NCBI GenBank assembly: GCA_965213735.1
Contig: CBDCAB010000006.1
Span: 62,001 to 126,000 of the forward strand
Length of the DNA stretch: 64,000 nucleotides
Direction: 5' to 3'
Source of the DNA: CALDTK01 sp965213735
GTDB lineage: Bacteria > Bacteroidota > Bacteroidia > Chitinophagales > Saprospiraceae
The stretch's first letter is position 1; each line of letters begins with the position of its first letter. A model generated the notes under the pieces. The model was not told the DNA's origin. It saw nothing but the letters and a program-made list of their open reading frames with translations, and searched no databases. Both the position numbers and the translations under genes were made by a program. Shown piece by piece: positions 38,501-45,678 of the stretch.

Positions 38501-41500
38501 GGTCTGCAACTGTTGCGGTCCACGAAGAGATTACCGCAACAGCGGTGCCTACTTGTGATGCTACCGCTACTTCCTACACAGTCGAGATCAACATTTTAGG
38601 TGGTGAGGCTCCATACACCGTGACGCCTGCCACCGGTACCCTGACCGGCAACACATTTGTGAGTGATCCTATTCCAGCCAGCGACGGCTACAGCTTTGAT
38701 GTTGTAGATCAGTGGGGTTGCAACACAGTTACGCTTGCGCAAAACACCGTAGACTGTGATTGTCTAACACGAATAGGAACTATCAGTGGCAGTTTTGCCT
38801 CCTGTGACGAAACAGAGGTAGCCACTATCGCTTATGATGCGACAGGTGAATTCCTCGATGCTGATGATGCCATTGAGTTCATCCTGCACACCGGCGACTT
38901 CACCATGCCGATTCAGCGTTCAGCGACGCCAAGCTTCTCCTTTGATCCAGCTACGATGACCTTCGGGACACAGTACTTCGTGACTGCCGTAGCTGGCAAC
39001 GCGACTGCTGGTCAAGTAGACTTCACTGATAATTGTACCGTAGCCACTTCGCAAGTTCCTGTCATTTGGAGTGCTCCACCGACTGTAGTACTCTCTGGCG
39101 ACTATACCGTCTGCCCAGGTGTACCACTCGACTTAATGTTCGATGTGACTGGTCCAGGCACCATTACGGTGGTCTACACGGATGGAACGACTGACTACAC
39201 CGAGACATTCACGGCCGGCAACAATGTTGTTTCTGCGCCACTCAGTACCGACGCCAACTACTCAATAGTCTCGGTCAATTCAGCTGCTTGCCCTGGTACC
39301 TTCAGTGGGTCGGCATCAGTGACAATCCTAGATGGTCCAGCTGTCGGCACGCCGATGGTCATGATCAACTCGACGAGTACTGAGTACACCATCACGTTCA
39401 ACATTACTGGTGGCGACCCGGCAACGTATACAGTCAATGGCAATAGCCTCGGCGGCGCCACCTCATTTACGAGTCAACCAATTGCCTGCGGTACAGCTTA
39501 CAATTTCACCATTGATGATGATGGTGGATGCGATCCGGTGGTCATCACAGGCAATCCTAATTGCAACTGCCTCACTGGTATTGGTAGCCTCTCCGGCAAC
39601 TTTGAAAGCTGTGACCTTACAGCATCTACCTCCGGAGTGTATGACAGCAGCGGAGAAAATCTCGACGGTGACGATGCCATCGAGTTCCTCCTCTACGTCA
39701 GCGATCCTGCATCGCCAATTGCACGAGGTAACGGTCCGGTCTTCACCTTCGACCCCGCTACGATGAGTACTGGTGTCACCTACACCATCATTGGTGTTGC
39801 GGGTAACTCACCAGACGCCAGCACTGTCGATCTGAGCGATCCATGTCTCCAACAGACACAGCCGATCACCGCAACGTGGTACGGCGAGCCAGGCGCAACA
39901 ATGACTGCACCATCAGCACTTTGCGCTGGCGATGATCTTGTCCTTACTTTCAACGTCACCGGAACGAGTGAGCCGAAGACGGTAACCTTCACCATCGACG
40001 GTGTGGCCGATCAGGTCTCCAACGTGGTTCCAGGTACGCCAAGCACAGTTACGCGACCCGTCTCGGGCAACACAACTGTTGAACTCACCGGCGTGTCCGA
40101 CAGCAACTGTAGCGCAACGCTCAGTGAAGTCATCACCATCGACGTGGCGAGTGAAATCTTCATCAATAACATCGAAGAAACCTGCAACGCAACAGGAACT
40201 GAGTATGTCGTCACCTTCACCCTCTCCGGTGGAGACGCTACGACCTATCAAGTTACTCCAGCTGGGGCAGGCACACTCTCCGGTACTGGACCAGTCGTAT
40301 TCACTTCTGATCCGATCGCAAGCGGCACTCCCTACACCTTTACAGTGACGGATGCCAGTACATGCTTCTCACCAGAGGCTAGTGGTAACCCACGCTGTAA
40401 TTGCCTTACCGACGCAGGTGACCTCGATGAGCAGTCGCAAATCAGCGTCTGTGAAGGAGACGATATCCAAGTCACCTTTACTGCTGGTTCTGGCTTCCTC
40501 GATCCAGATGATGTGCGCCTCTTTGCCCTACGTACCGCAGGAGACCGCATCGACTACACTGATGACATCCTGGCCACTAATACAGTGCCCACCTTCAGCT
40601 CAAATGGCTTGACCCCCGGCAATACCTACTTCGTCAGCGTGATAGCTGGCAACGATGACGGTTCGGGTGGAATCGACGATGCTGACGGCTGCCTCGATAT
40701 TGGTGAGACTGTTCCAGTCTTTATCCAGCCACTGCCAACCGGAAACCTGATGGGCGACACGCTCATCTGTGAGACCGGATCTGCCACGATTACCCTCGTG
40801 CTCGTCGGTAACGGACCTTTCGATGTAACTGTCGGCCAGGGCGGTGATGGTAGCGATACCTTGCTCACCAACGTCAACAATGGCTATACTTATCAGGTCT
40901 CACCTGATGGGTCAACCATCTACTTGATCACCGATATTACCGACTCTTCTATCCCACAGTGTAGCAATACTTCAACTGGCAACATCACAGTCGGCGTGGA
41001 AGATTTGCTGAATGCGGGTACCGCTTCGGCAGAGGAAACGCTCTGTGAAGAGACAGGCGAAGTCATTCAGCTAAGCAACCAACTCACTGGTGCAGACTCG
41101 GGAGGTGCATGGACTCAAGTTTCTGGACCTACCATCGGCGCGAGTTTCAATCCTGGCGCGGCGACCGTGACGAATGCTGGTCTCGACCCTGGTACTTACT
41201 CCTTTGCCTACACAGTAGGTAGCGGTGTACCATGTCCAACAGACACTGAGACTTGGGATGTCATTATCGAAGCCGGACCAGAAGCTGATGCTGGAGAAGA
41301 TCAAGTCATTACTTGTGATGAGCCAGTAGTTGCTCTCGGTGGTGGCTCGCAGCTGCCAGGTGCCAGCTATGTCTGGACAGGTGGTGTAGTTGCCGATTCC
41401 ACTTCGGCTACCACGACTACCAACCGGGCTGGGGTTTATACCCTAACTGTAACCAGCGGCGCTGCTGAGTGCCAAGGCATTGATCAAGTCGTCGTTGATA

Positions 41501-42294
41501 GTGATGGTGACATACCAGCCTTTGACAATCTGCGCGTTAGCGGCGAAACCTGCATCGGCGACTTCGACGGCAGCATCATTACCGGAGTAACCGGCGGCTC
41601 AGGACCTTACAGCTACTCGCTCGACGGCTCCACGCCAACTTCGACTGCTCGGTTTGATGACGTAGAGCCTGGCGAGCACGAGCTCATGGTGGTAGATGCC
41701 AACGGCTGTGTCTACATCGAGACTGTAGTTGTAGAAGCAGCTAAAGAAGTGATCGTAGATGCTGGCCCCGACGTCGAAATTGAGCCAGGAACTGGTCATG
41801 AAGTGCAGCTTTACCTCGAAGGCAATGTCGAAACTGTCAATTGGACTGGCGACAGCCTCGTATGTACTTCTACGGGTCCACTCTGTGATGAAGCCATCCT
41901 CTACCCAAGCTTTAGCACTGTCTATCGCGTAGAGGTGCGCGACAGCAATGGTTGCGTTGATACCGATGTCATCCAGCTGATCGTACGCTCGAGCACCGAA
42001 GTTTTCGTGCCAAGTGGCTTCAGCCCGAACGGCGATGGTGTCAACGACATCGTCTACATTCGAGCTAGCGAAGGCGTAGAATCCGTCACCAACTTCCGCA
42101 TCTTTGACCGCTGGGGTGAGGTAATGTTTGCAGATGCCGAATTCTTCCCGAATGATCCAGACCACGGCTGGGATGGTCGCTTCCGTGGTGAGGAACTCAA
42201 TCCAGGGGTATTTGCCTACTGGTGTGAGGTGGTTTACCGAGATGGATCAACCGAAATCTTCCGCGGCGATATCACGCTGGTCTCCAACAACTAG
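32545..42294 (+). CDS. Giant T9SS type B surface protein, 3249 aa
   Basis: Signal peptide MKPMRHFLPLAVLLLCLFNN, cleaved near YGQ; Met4 is an alternative start. The N-terminal domain (about 27-160) is homologous by eye to that of the 1895-aa protein. After several Ig-like domains come seven copies of the composite repeat, each starting with a CxC motif (CPCTTDIGTL, CDCLTRIGTL and so on), then a DDVxxYxLH segment, a YYVSxVxGN strand and a DPC. Three central copies give an 807-bp DNA repeat. A terminal SprB-like repeat (GETCIGDFDGSIITGVTGGS) leads to the type B CTD (GFSPNGDGVNDIVY, DRWGEVMF, GWDGRFRGE, about 3155-3249). A terminator-like hairpin follows the stop. Expected to be exported by T9SS and displayed on the surface. 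Confidence 0.9.
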   Translation: MKPMRHFLPLAVLLLCLFNNHAGYGQNVQLFGCDEIPPNAQAALPCTICSFETGQGTTIGYTPGDPAGWCGTIENDQYIGFIAGPTGGVSFELSVFNCDGPNGLQVGIYDLSNSLVGDCFNQVVNGASQIFSAGGLTPGEVYFMRVDGFGGTQCDFTITVISGLTSAPPDPPGPIMGPRRVCFDDDYTWFINPVTNATGYYWRVIPGVFTAGLTVDPVEATNPIEGSPSPSINITLPERSIAMPRGTCDTVRLEVFPLNPCFSTSDSSVFEFIACNPSADTVRRPVCIGGEVEYPPGSGEFFSYSPLPQEVPLGTDRFGCDTFALLVTELETGVFLSDTAVLCEGEVFTGCGFPDPQVGAGITTCTVPSNTQGGCDTIYVWTVSVLDPQAHIEAENGEITCANPSDVLHAVVRSGSTPPSSQGDSVTYRWTNSGGTVLGTSENITVTTPGDYTLLVTMTSSLRPNKSCTDMVTINIPDNSVAPTPPNISGPSDFCLNELPQSYTASGASGNDTYVWTTIPATGVTGSASGGTYTVTNVGSLTSFEVCVATMNSCGTSATACQQTTINPAPQQATFTGPTELCEGASGTYTIGNYNAANTYTVSSTPSGSATVSGSTVNFTMGATGGQLCITTSNACETLAPVCVNVNLLPDPVAVAPTGPTNVCVGAEETYTIYSSLPAGTTADVTVTGGTIINDQGSTVDIEWTTVGTGTVCVTYTNSCGTSSPACLNVTVESAGSAILAGGGAYCQGNNDVQVTITFVGAGPYNYTYTLNGTPQTGTATSSPVVLTNPAVGTYELTAFTVGSCQGTVSGTAQVVEDPTPTAAIAGGAQLCQGGSTDLTLTFTGDAPWTYEIALDGTGQGSQTTSNNPHTVSVSAAGTYTIASVESDAGCVGTTSGSAVVTILTPITFTPPAPVCSGTGDTYTVSFTISGGTGGPYTVGPSGAGSVSSGVFTSNPIASGDSYLFLIDDGAGCNPVPVGGDHTCPCTTDIGTLSTTPIEFCDDGTGVDFSAGYNPSNEFLDPNDVRIYVLHTGSGTTITGAIAQNSTGIFPFQTGLTYGTTYYVSVVVGNDYGSGGVDLADACTLVAPGTPIVFREVPSATLAGGGSVCVGADSTVTVTFTGTGPYTVEYSVGSNVITETTPSSPLTINLPNLQTNTTVTLNSVSAGSCSGTATGSAAFVVNQEIATTASETCNATSTAYTVEVIVTGGDPSSYSVTPPNGSFSGNVFTSNPIPAGDGYLFTFRDQFGCNIEVVSNQAVQCPCLSDAGTMSTTALQVCGTGVITVPATTGQFADGDDVLNYILHDGSGTAVGGTVYAQQAGPDFSFIMGTLAYGTTYYVSAVMGNSLSGVTDLTDPCLDVAAGTPVMWLREPSVVLSGDQDVCVGDPVTLTFEVDSDGPVTVTYTIGSSTQTANLTPGTNTVPGTIDVAGTYMVTGITAGPCSGTFSGSATVAVHQEISAAATTACNSTATAYTVEIVISGGEAPYTVTPATGTLTGNVFVSDPIPASTGYSFAVVDQWGCNTVTLARAIVDCDCLTRVGTLSGPFASCDPTEVATVTYDATGEFLDADDAVEYILHTGDFTMPLQRSTTPSFSFDPATMMLGTQYFITAVAGNATAGQVDFADNCTVTSNQVTVIWNPSPSVVLSGDQDVCTGDPINLVFDVTATGPVDVTYTNGTTTATVTMSPGTNNIVGTLNEAGTYTVTNIVQGPCTGTATGSATVAVHEEITATAVPTCDATATAYTVEIVISGGEAPYTVTPATGTLTGNIFVSDPIPASNGYSFDVVDQWGCNTVTLARAIVDCDCLTRIGTLSGPFASCDPTEVATVTYDATGEFLDADDAVEYILHTGDFTMPLQRSATPSFSFDPATMMLGTQYFITAVAGNATAGQVDFADACTVASNQVTVIWNPSPSVVLSGDQDVCTGDPINLVFDVTATGPVDVTYTNGTTTATVTMSPGTNNIVGTLNEAGTYTVTNIVQGPCTGTATGSATVAVHEEITATAVPTCDATATSYTVEINILGGEAPYTVTPATGTLTGNTFVSDPIPASDGYSFDVVDQWGCNTVTLAQNTVDCDCLTRIGTISGSFASCDETEVATIAYDATGEFLDADDAIEFILHTGDFTMPIQRSATPSFSFDPATMTFGTQYFVTAVAGNATAGQVDFTDNCTVATSQVPVIWSAPPTVVLSGDYTVCPGVPLDLMFDVTGPGTITVVYTDGTTDYTETFTAGNNVVSAPLSTDANYSIVSVNSAACPGTFSGSASVTILDGPAVGTPMVMINSTSTEYTITFNITGGDPATYTVNGNSLGGATSFTSQPIACGTAYNFTIDDDGGCDPVVITGNPNCNCLTGIGSLSGNFESCDLTASTSGVYDSSGENLDGDDAIEFLLYVSDPASPIARGNGPVFTFDPATMSTGVTYTIIGVAGNSPDASTVDLSDPCLQQTQPITATWYGEPGATMTAPSALCAGDDLVLTFNVTGTSEPKTVTFTIDGVADQVSNVVPGTPSTVTRPVSGNTTVELTGVSDSNCSATLSEVITIDVASEIFINNIEETCNATGTEYVVTFTLSGGDATTYQVTPAGAGTLSGTGPVVFTSDPIASGTPYTFTVTDASTCFSPEASGNPRCNCLTDAGDLDEQSQISVCEGDDIQVTFTAGSGFLDPDDVRLFALRTAGDRIDYTDDILATNTVPTFSSNGLTPGNTYFVSVIAGNDDGSGGIDDADGCLDIGETVPVFIQPLPTGNLMGDTLICETGSATITLVLVGNGPFDVTVGQGGDGSDTLLTNVNNGYTYQVSPDGSTIYLITDITDSSIPQCSNTSTGNITVGVEDLLNAGTASAEETLCEETGEVIQLSNQLTGADSGGAWTQVSGPTIGASFNPGAATVTNAGLDPGTYSFAYTVGSGVPCPTDTETWDVIIEAGPEADAGEDQVITCDEPVVALGGGSQLPGASYVWTGGVVADSTSATTTTNRAGVYTLTVTSGAAECQGIDQVVVDSDGDIPAFDNLRVSGETCIGDFDGSIITGVTGGSGPYSYSLDGSTPTSTARFDDVEPGEHELMVVDANGCVYIETVVVEAAKEVIVDAGPDVEIEPGTGHEVQLYLEGNVETVNWTGDSLVCTSTGPLCDEAILYPSFSTVYRVEVRDSNGCVDTDVIQLIVRSSTEVFVPSGFSPNGDGVNDIVYIRASEGVESVTNFRIFDRWGEVMFADAEFFPNDPDHGWDGRFRGEELNPGVFAYWCEVVYRDGSTEIFRGDITLVSNN
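36955..39065 (+). repeat. 807-bp near-identical tandem DNA repeat inside the 3249-aa protein gene
   Basis: The unit starting near 36958 recurs at 37765 and 38572 (exact 807-bp, 269-codon period). Copies one and two are almost identical; about 175 nt starting at 37462 match 38269 onward without a visible difference. The third copy is more diverged, especially after 38590. The gradient fits stepwise duplication. Confidence 0.93.
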
Positions 42295-42316
42295 CCGCTC
42301 AAGGGTACGCTAATTC

Positions 42317-42362
42317 GCAAGGGAGTCTCGCATAATGGATGCGGGGCTCCCTTGCTCGTTTT
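42317..42362 (+). terminator. Hairpin terminator after the 3249-aa protein gene
   Basis: Perfect 9-bp arms GCAAGGGAG (42317-42325) and CTCCCTTGC (42347-42355) enclose an inner 5-bp stem CGCAT/ATGCG with loop AATGG. The outer arm is followed by TCGTTTTC. It begins 22 bp after the stop at 42294. It probably ends transcription of the giant-gene cluster. Confidence 0.75.
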
Positions 42363-42720
42363 CTGCCTACGGCGATTTTGCCTACGGCGGGAGGGGCCTG
42401 CGGCGCGTTTGCCTGCGGCGCTGCATTTTTGGGGGCTGTGCGGTAGGGCGGGCCTGCGGCGCTTCCCGAGCAATGGCAATAGAGCGCCGTTTGGCCGACT
42501 CTGTCGGTGGCGCGGTGAGCTGATCGTGGTGCCTGCGGCGCTTTGCCTACGGCGGGAGGGGCCTGCGGCGCTTTGCCTGCGGCGCCGCAGTTCTGGCAGC
42601 TGTGCGGTAGGGCGGACCTGCGGCGCTTCCCGAGCAATGGCGATAGAGCGCGGTTTGGCCGACTCTGTCGGTGGCGCAGTGGCTGATGGTGCTGTATGTG
42701 GCGCTTTGCCTCCGGCGAGC
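42363..42720. repeat. GC-rich intergenic repeat region with TGCCTNCGGCG units and a 165-bp direct repeat
   Basis: Two imperfect direct copies, about 42380-42523 and 42545-42690, are spaced 165 bp apart. Both are studded with TGCCTACGGCG (42364, 42379, 42544), TGCCTGCGGCG (42410, 42530, 42574) and TGCCTCCGGCG (42707), plus shared unique sequence such as CCCGAGCAATGG. Open frames across it on both strands are low-complexity Arg/Pro/Ala strings and are judged non-coding. The same oligomer recurs near 52000, in inverted orientation. Confidence 0.85.
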
Positions 42721-42750
42721 CGGCCGCGCGGGGTGCGGCTTCGGCCATGC

Positions 42751-42822
42751 GGTACCCGACGGACCTGATCGTGAACCACTCGTGCAAAAGGAATAAGCCC
42801 AGGATATGGTCCGTCGGGTACC
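42751..42822. repeat. 15-bp perfect inverted repeat with 42-nt spacer
   Basis: GGTACCCGACGGACC (42751-42765) is exactly reverse-complemented at 42808-42822. It lies 26 bp beyond the 3' end of the MarC-family gene. It could fold as a long-loop hairpin that ends minus-strand transcripts, or be a protein-binding site. No T-tract follows on either side, so a classical terminator is not demonstrated. Confidence 0.8.
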
Positions 42823-42847
42823 TCAGTCTCGACGCACACAGCCAATC

Positions 42848-43501
42848 CTAGCCGATAGCTGCACGCATATGTGCTGTCTCAGAGACCAGTTGTACAGCGC
42901 CCATGATGATGTACTGTACACCAATTGCCATCACGATAAAGCCCATGATTCTGGTCATAGCCTGTAGGCCTGCAAATCCCAGGATACGAAATAGTGCCGG
43001 TGAGGAGATCAAGATAAAATAGATGAGCAAGGCAAGTGCAGCGATGACGAGAATGATTGTGACCCGCTGGTCGAGCGCAGGGTACTCATCGTAGTAGCCG
43101 ATCAGCAAACTGATCGATCCCGGACCGCTGAGCATCGGCATAGCCATCGGACTAAAGCTGATGTCGTCTTTCTCTAGTGCCTCCGCTTTCACCTTTTTAT
43201 TGACTGCGCGCGAGTCTGCCATTTTGCCGTAAAGCAAACCGTACCCACTCGCGAGGATCACCAGGCCTCCGGCTATCCGCATCGCACTGAGGCTAATACC
43301 AAAGAAGGTAAGAATAACAGTACCCGCTAAAAAGAATGCGATGAGCAGGAGCGCAAAGTAAATGGAGGTGCGCATCGCCGTGCCCTGTCGCTCACTTCGG
43401 GTGTAGCCGGGTGTGAGCGCGAGAAACACAGGAATGGCTCCAAGTGGATTGACCACAGAAAACAGTGAGGCAAGAATTGCGAGAAAAAATTCAGGAGCCA
43501 T
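42848..43501 (-). CDS. MarC family integral membrane protein, 217 aa
   Basis: Typical length and sequence for the MarC family (UPF0056, the so-called NAAT transporters). The N-terminus has FSVVNPLGAIPVFLALTPG, the conserved NP-x-x-A/G-x-P motif; six hydrophobic helices follow, and the conserved GPGSISLLIGY segment lies around residue 126. It should be an inner-membrane protein. Substrates of this family are uncertain; the original link to multiple antibiotic resistance has been questioned. Convergent with the giant-gene cluster across the repeat-rich spacer. Confidence 0.9.
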   Translation of the reverse strand: MAPEFFLAILASLFSVVNPLGAIPVFLALTPGYTRSERQGTAMRTSIYFALLLIAFFLAGTVILTFFGISLSAMRIAGGLVILASGYGLLYGKMADSRAVNKKVKAEALEKDDISFSPMAMPMLSGPGSISLLIGYYDEYPALDQRVTIILVIAALALLIYFILISSPALFRILGFAGLQAMTRIMGFIVMAIGVQYIIMGAVQLVSETAHMRAAIG

Positions 43502-43719
43502 GCGGCAGGTTTAATTTTGGGCGCGCAAAGCTAGTTGCTCCCTTGAGTCAGCAAACCTTGCTTAAAATTCCTCAGCTGGTGGTGCTCCAGCTAGTGATTA
43601 CTCACCAGCAAGTGTCTCATGAACGTCGAGATAGCACCTTCGGCCTGTTGAGCAAATTGTGATGCCTGGTAGGGGGCGCGACACGAGAGGAGAATAGGAG
43701 AGCTTTACCTCGGCAGCAC

Positions 43720-44607
43720 CTAGCTGCGTGTATTGAGCGCCTGTGCGAGCGAGTTGACAGCTGCTTCATCATCTGCTGCCAAGGGTAGGTTGTGCTGCCG
43801 AAAGATGTACTCCGCCTGTCGAAGGTGAGCGCGCGCCATCAAGATTTCCTCGGTCTGGACATAAGTGGCTCCCAGCGCCAAATGTGCTCGCGCTGTCTGG
43901 GGAGCATGCTTGCCGTAGCGCTGGTAGCTGTTATCTAATTCCTCTCGCTGTTCTATGAGCGTCTGGGCTAGACCTTGCGCATCAATAGCAGCTAAGCCAC
44001 TACTGCTGAAGCCTGAGCTGTCGTTCTGCTGGTAGTCATTGTGAAGACTAGCTGGCGGTGGAGCTGCAGAACCATCAAACTCGCTAGGGGCGGTAGGTTG
44101 CTTCGCCCCGTGCTGGCGCGTTGCTCCTTGTGCAGGATCGGGCGAGGCTAGCAATTGCCGCACGATAATGACACCCGTCGCCAGGAGAAGTAATGCCGCC
44201 ACACCAAATAGCCAAGGCTTCAGCTTTCCAGTGGCTGCTGGCTGCTCCGCAACAGGTGCGACAGGTTCAGCTGGTGGCGCAGGTGGAACTTCTTCGGGTG
44301 CAGCAGGCTCGTCGTAAATGGTTGGTATAGTGATCAGAGGCACGCTGACTTCGCTGAGTAAGGCGCCGATCTCAGCTTCCAGCGCTGGATCTTCTGCGAA
44401 TTGCTCGAGCACTCCCTCGATGACGAAGTTGAGATCGTCCTGCTGCTGCGGACTCCACCTTACTTCATCGGCGATGACGCGATGTGCAGGAGAAAGTTCG
44501 GCACGCAGCATCGTCCATGCCGTCACTAAAGCTGGAGTCAGCGCCACGTCTTCATCACGAGCGCACACCACAGTCTTAAGCAAATGAAAGGCGAGCGACT
44601 GTTGCAT
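43720..44607 (-). CDS. Single-pass membrane protein with C-terminal helical repeats, 295 aa
   Basis: Residues 1-95 are cytoplasmic-looking and rich in Glu, Leu and Ala. A Pro/Ala/Glu-rich linker (about 98-130) precedes one membrane helix (KPWLFGVAALLLLATGVIIV, about 132-152). The outside part has a Gln/Ser/Pro linker and a TPR-like C-terminus (ARAHLALGATYVQTEEILMA, then ARAHLRQAEYIF). The layout resembles anti-sigma-like or scaffold proteins, but no zinc-finger or anti-sigma signature is visible. Family not recognised. Divergent from the epimerase gene. Confidence 0.65.
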   Translation of the reverse strand: MQQSLAFHLLKTVVCARDEDVALTPALVTAWTMLRAELSPAHRVIADEVRWSPQQQDDLNFVIEGVLEQFAEDPALEAEIGALLSEVSVPLITIPTIYDEPAAPEEVPPAPPAEPVAPVAEQPAATGKLKPWLFGVAALLLLATGVIIVRQLLASPDPAQGATRQHGAKQPTAPSEFDGSAAPPPASLHNDYQQNDSSGFSSSGLAAIDAQGLAQTLIEQREELDNSYQRYGKHAPQTARAHLALGATYVQTEEILMARAHLRQAEYIFRQHNLPLAADDEAAVNSLAQALNTRS

Positions 44608-44712
44608 AGCGGTGTAGTCAGCGGCAATTTACGAGCTAGCTTAGCTTGAGCCATACTAGTTCGTGCATGAGCTTATTTACGCAGCCTGTGCGCAAATTGA
44701 TACCTTCCCGCC

Positions 44713-45663
44713 ATGGCTGTTCATAGTGCTGGCATACCGAACGCACGAGTGTGGCGAAAGCCGTTTGGTAAGTATACGCTCGTCTCTATAGGCGATGCTG
44801 ACAATTATGTAAGTGTTGTAGCTGAGCGTAGTGCATATGTGCATGAGATAAGCCTTGCAGGTAAGCAACTTCTTTGGAATTACGATTCTGGGGAGGCGCT
44901 TACGCAAAACTCCAAACACAGAAACCTGGCACTGCTGCCATTTCCAAACCGCCTCCTCGAAGGCCGGTACACCTGGGCAGGAAAGGAGCATGCCTTTGCT
45001 GTCAACAAGCCTGAGACGCGAAGCGCTCTGCATGGTTTTGGCCCGCATGCGCCGTTCAGTTTAGATCGAGTTGATCTGGCTCAGCACACTGCCACCCTCA
45101 AGCTGAGCTACCTGCATCGACCAGAATCTCACAGCCAGCAGTATCCATTTCTCGTGCGCTTTGAGGTAGCCATCACCATCGATACTCAACACAGTAGCTG
45201 TACGTGGAGCCTCAGCGCGACGAATCTGGGCGAGCAGGATGTACCTGTAGGTTTAGGCTGGCATCCGTACTACCTCCTGCCCGGTGGTTTAAATGCGTGG
45301 AAGGTTATGATGCCTCCCAACGAACAGGTTGTTTTGGCGAAAGCTATACCTACAGGAGAGCGCAGCAAAGGACTCCCCGCTGATACAGCTTTAGCTATCA
45401 ACACGGAATGGGATGATTGCTTCTCCCTGCTAGATTCAAGTCGGCGTACAGTGATGCTGACCGGAGCGGCTTATCAGCTTACGCTAAAACAACTCGGTGA
45501 TACCCGCTACACCCAACTCTTCGTGCCGCCAACCCAAACAAGTTTGGCTATCGAACCAATGAGCTGCAATGTCAATGCCTTTCAGGATGCCCAACACGAA
45601 GTAAGGCTGGCTGCTGGCCAAACCACAATGATTGGTGTTGAGCACACGCTAAAGTTATCCTAG
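44713..45663 (+). CDS. Aldose 1-epimerase (galactose mutarotase-like), 316 aa
   Basis: Interconverts alpha and beta anomers of aldoses in the cytoplasm, if it acts like family members. The GalM fold landmarks are present: PFPNRL (substrate Arg region), HGFG with His107, GLGWHPYY with His184 (probable catalytic His), WDDCF, and the C-terminal AIEPMSCNVNAF with Glu281 (probable catalytic base). Length is close to the 300-350 residues usual for the family. No signal peptide was seen. It ends 15 bp from the convergent comEC gene. A copy of the dispersed GTTTTGGCGAAAGC motif falls in the coding sequence (VLAKA), with a reverse-oriented copy at 45477. Confidence 0.88.
   Translation: MAVHSAGIPNARVWRKPFGKYTLVSIGDADNYVSVVAERSAYVHEISLAGKQLLWNYDSGEALTQNSKHRNLALLPFPNRLLEGRYTWAGKEHAFAVNKPETRSALHGFGPHAPFSLDRVDLAQHTATLKLSYLHRPESHSQQYPFLVRFEVAITIDTQHSSCTWSLSATNLGEQDVPVGLGWHPYYLLPGGLNAWKVMMPPNEQVVLAKAIPTGERSKGLPADTALAINTEWDDCFSLLDSSRRTVMLTGAAYQLTLKQLGDTRYTQLFVPPTQTSLAIEPMSCNVNAFQDAQHEVRLAAGQTTMIGVEHTLKLS
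45331..45344 (+). repeat. Dispersed motif GTTTTGGCGAAAGC, copy 5
   Basis: Exact copy in the aldose epimerase gene, read as VLAKA. Confidence 0.9.
45477..45490 (-). repeat. Dispersed motif, variant GTTTTAGCGTAAGC
   Basis: Antisense in the aldose epimerase gene (codons read LTLKQ). Identical 14-mer to the copy at 49964. Confidence 0.85.
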
Positions 45664-45678
45664 CAGGCGCAGCAGTGA

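Noticed and set aside
15190..39065. The 780- and 807-bp repeats as a possible CRISPR or mobile element
   Set aside because: The repeats are in frame, encode protein modules and have no spacers, terminal inverted repeats or transposase.
5582..42165. Many open frames of 60-190 codons antisense or out of frame within the giant genes
   Set aside because: They are shadows of repetitive Ser/Thr/Gly-rich coding sequence; none shows a signal peptide, known domain or start context.
42291..42845. Several open frames of 60-184 codons on both strands in the GC-rich spacer
   Set aside because: They are low-complexity Arg/Pro/Ala/Gly strings produced by the GCCTNCGGC repeats, overlap each other in several frames and have no family features.
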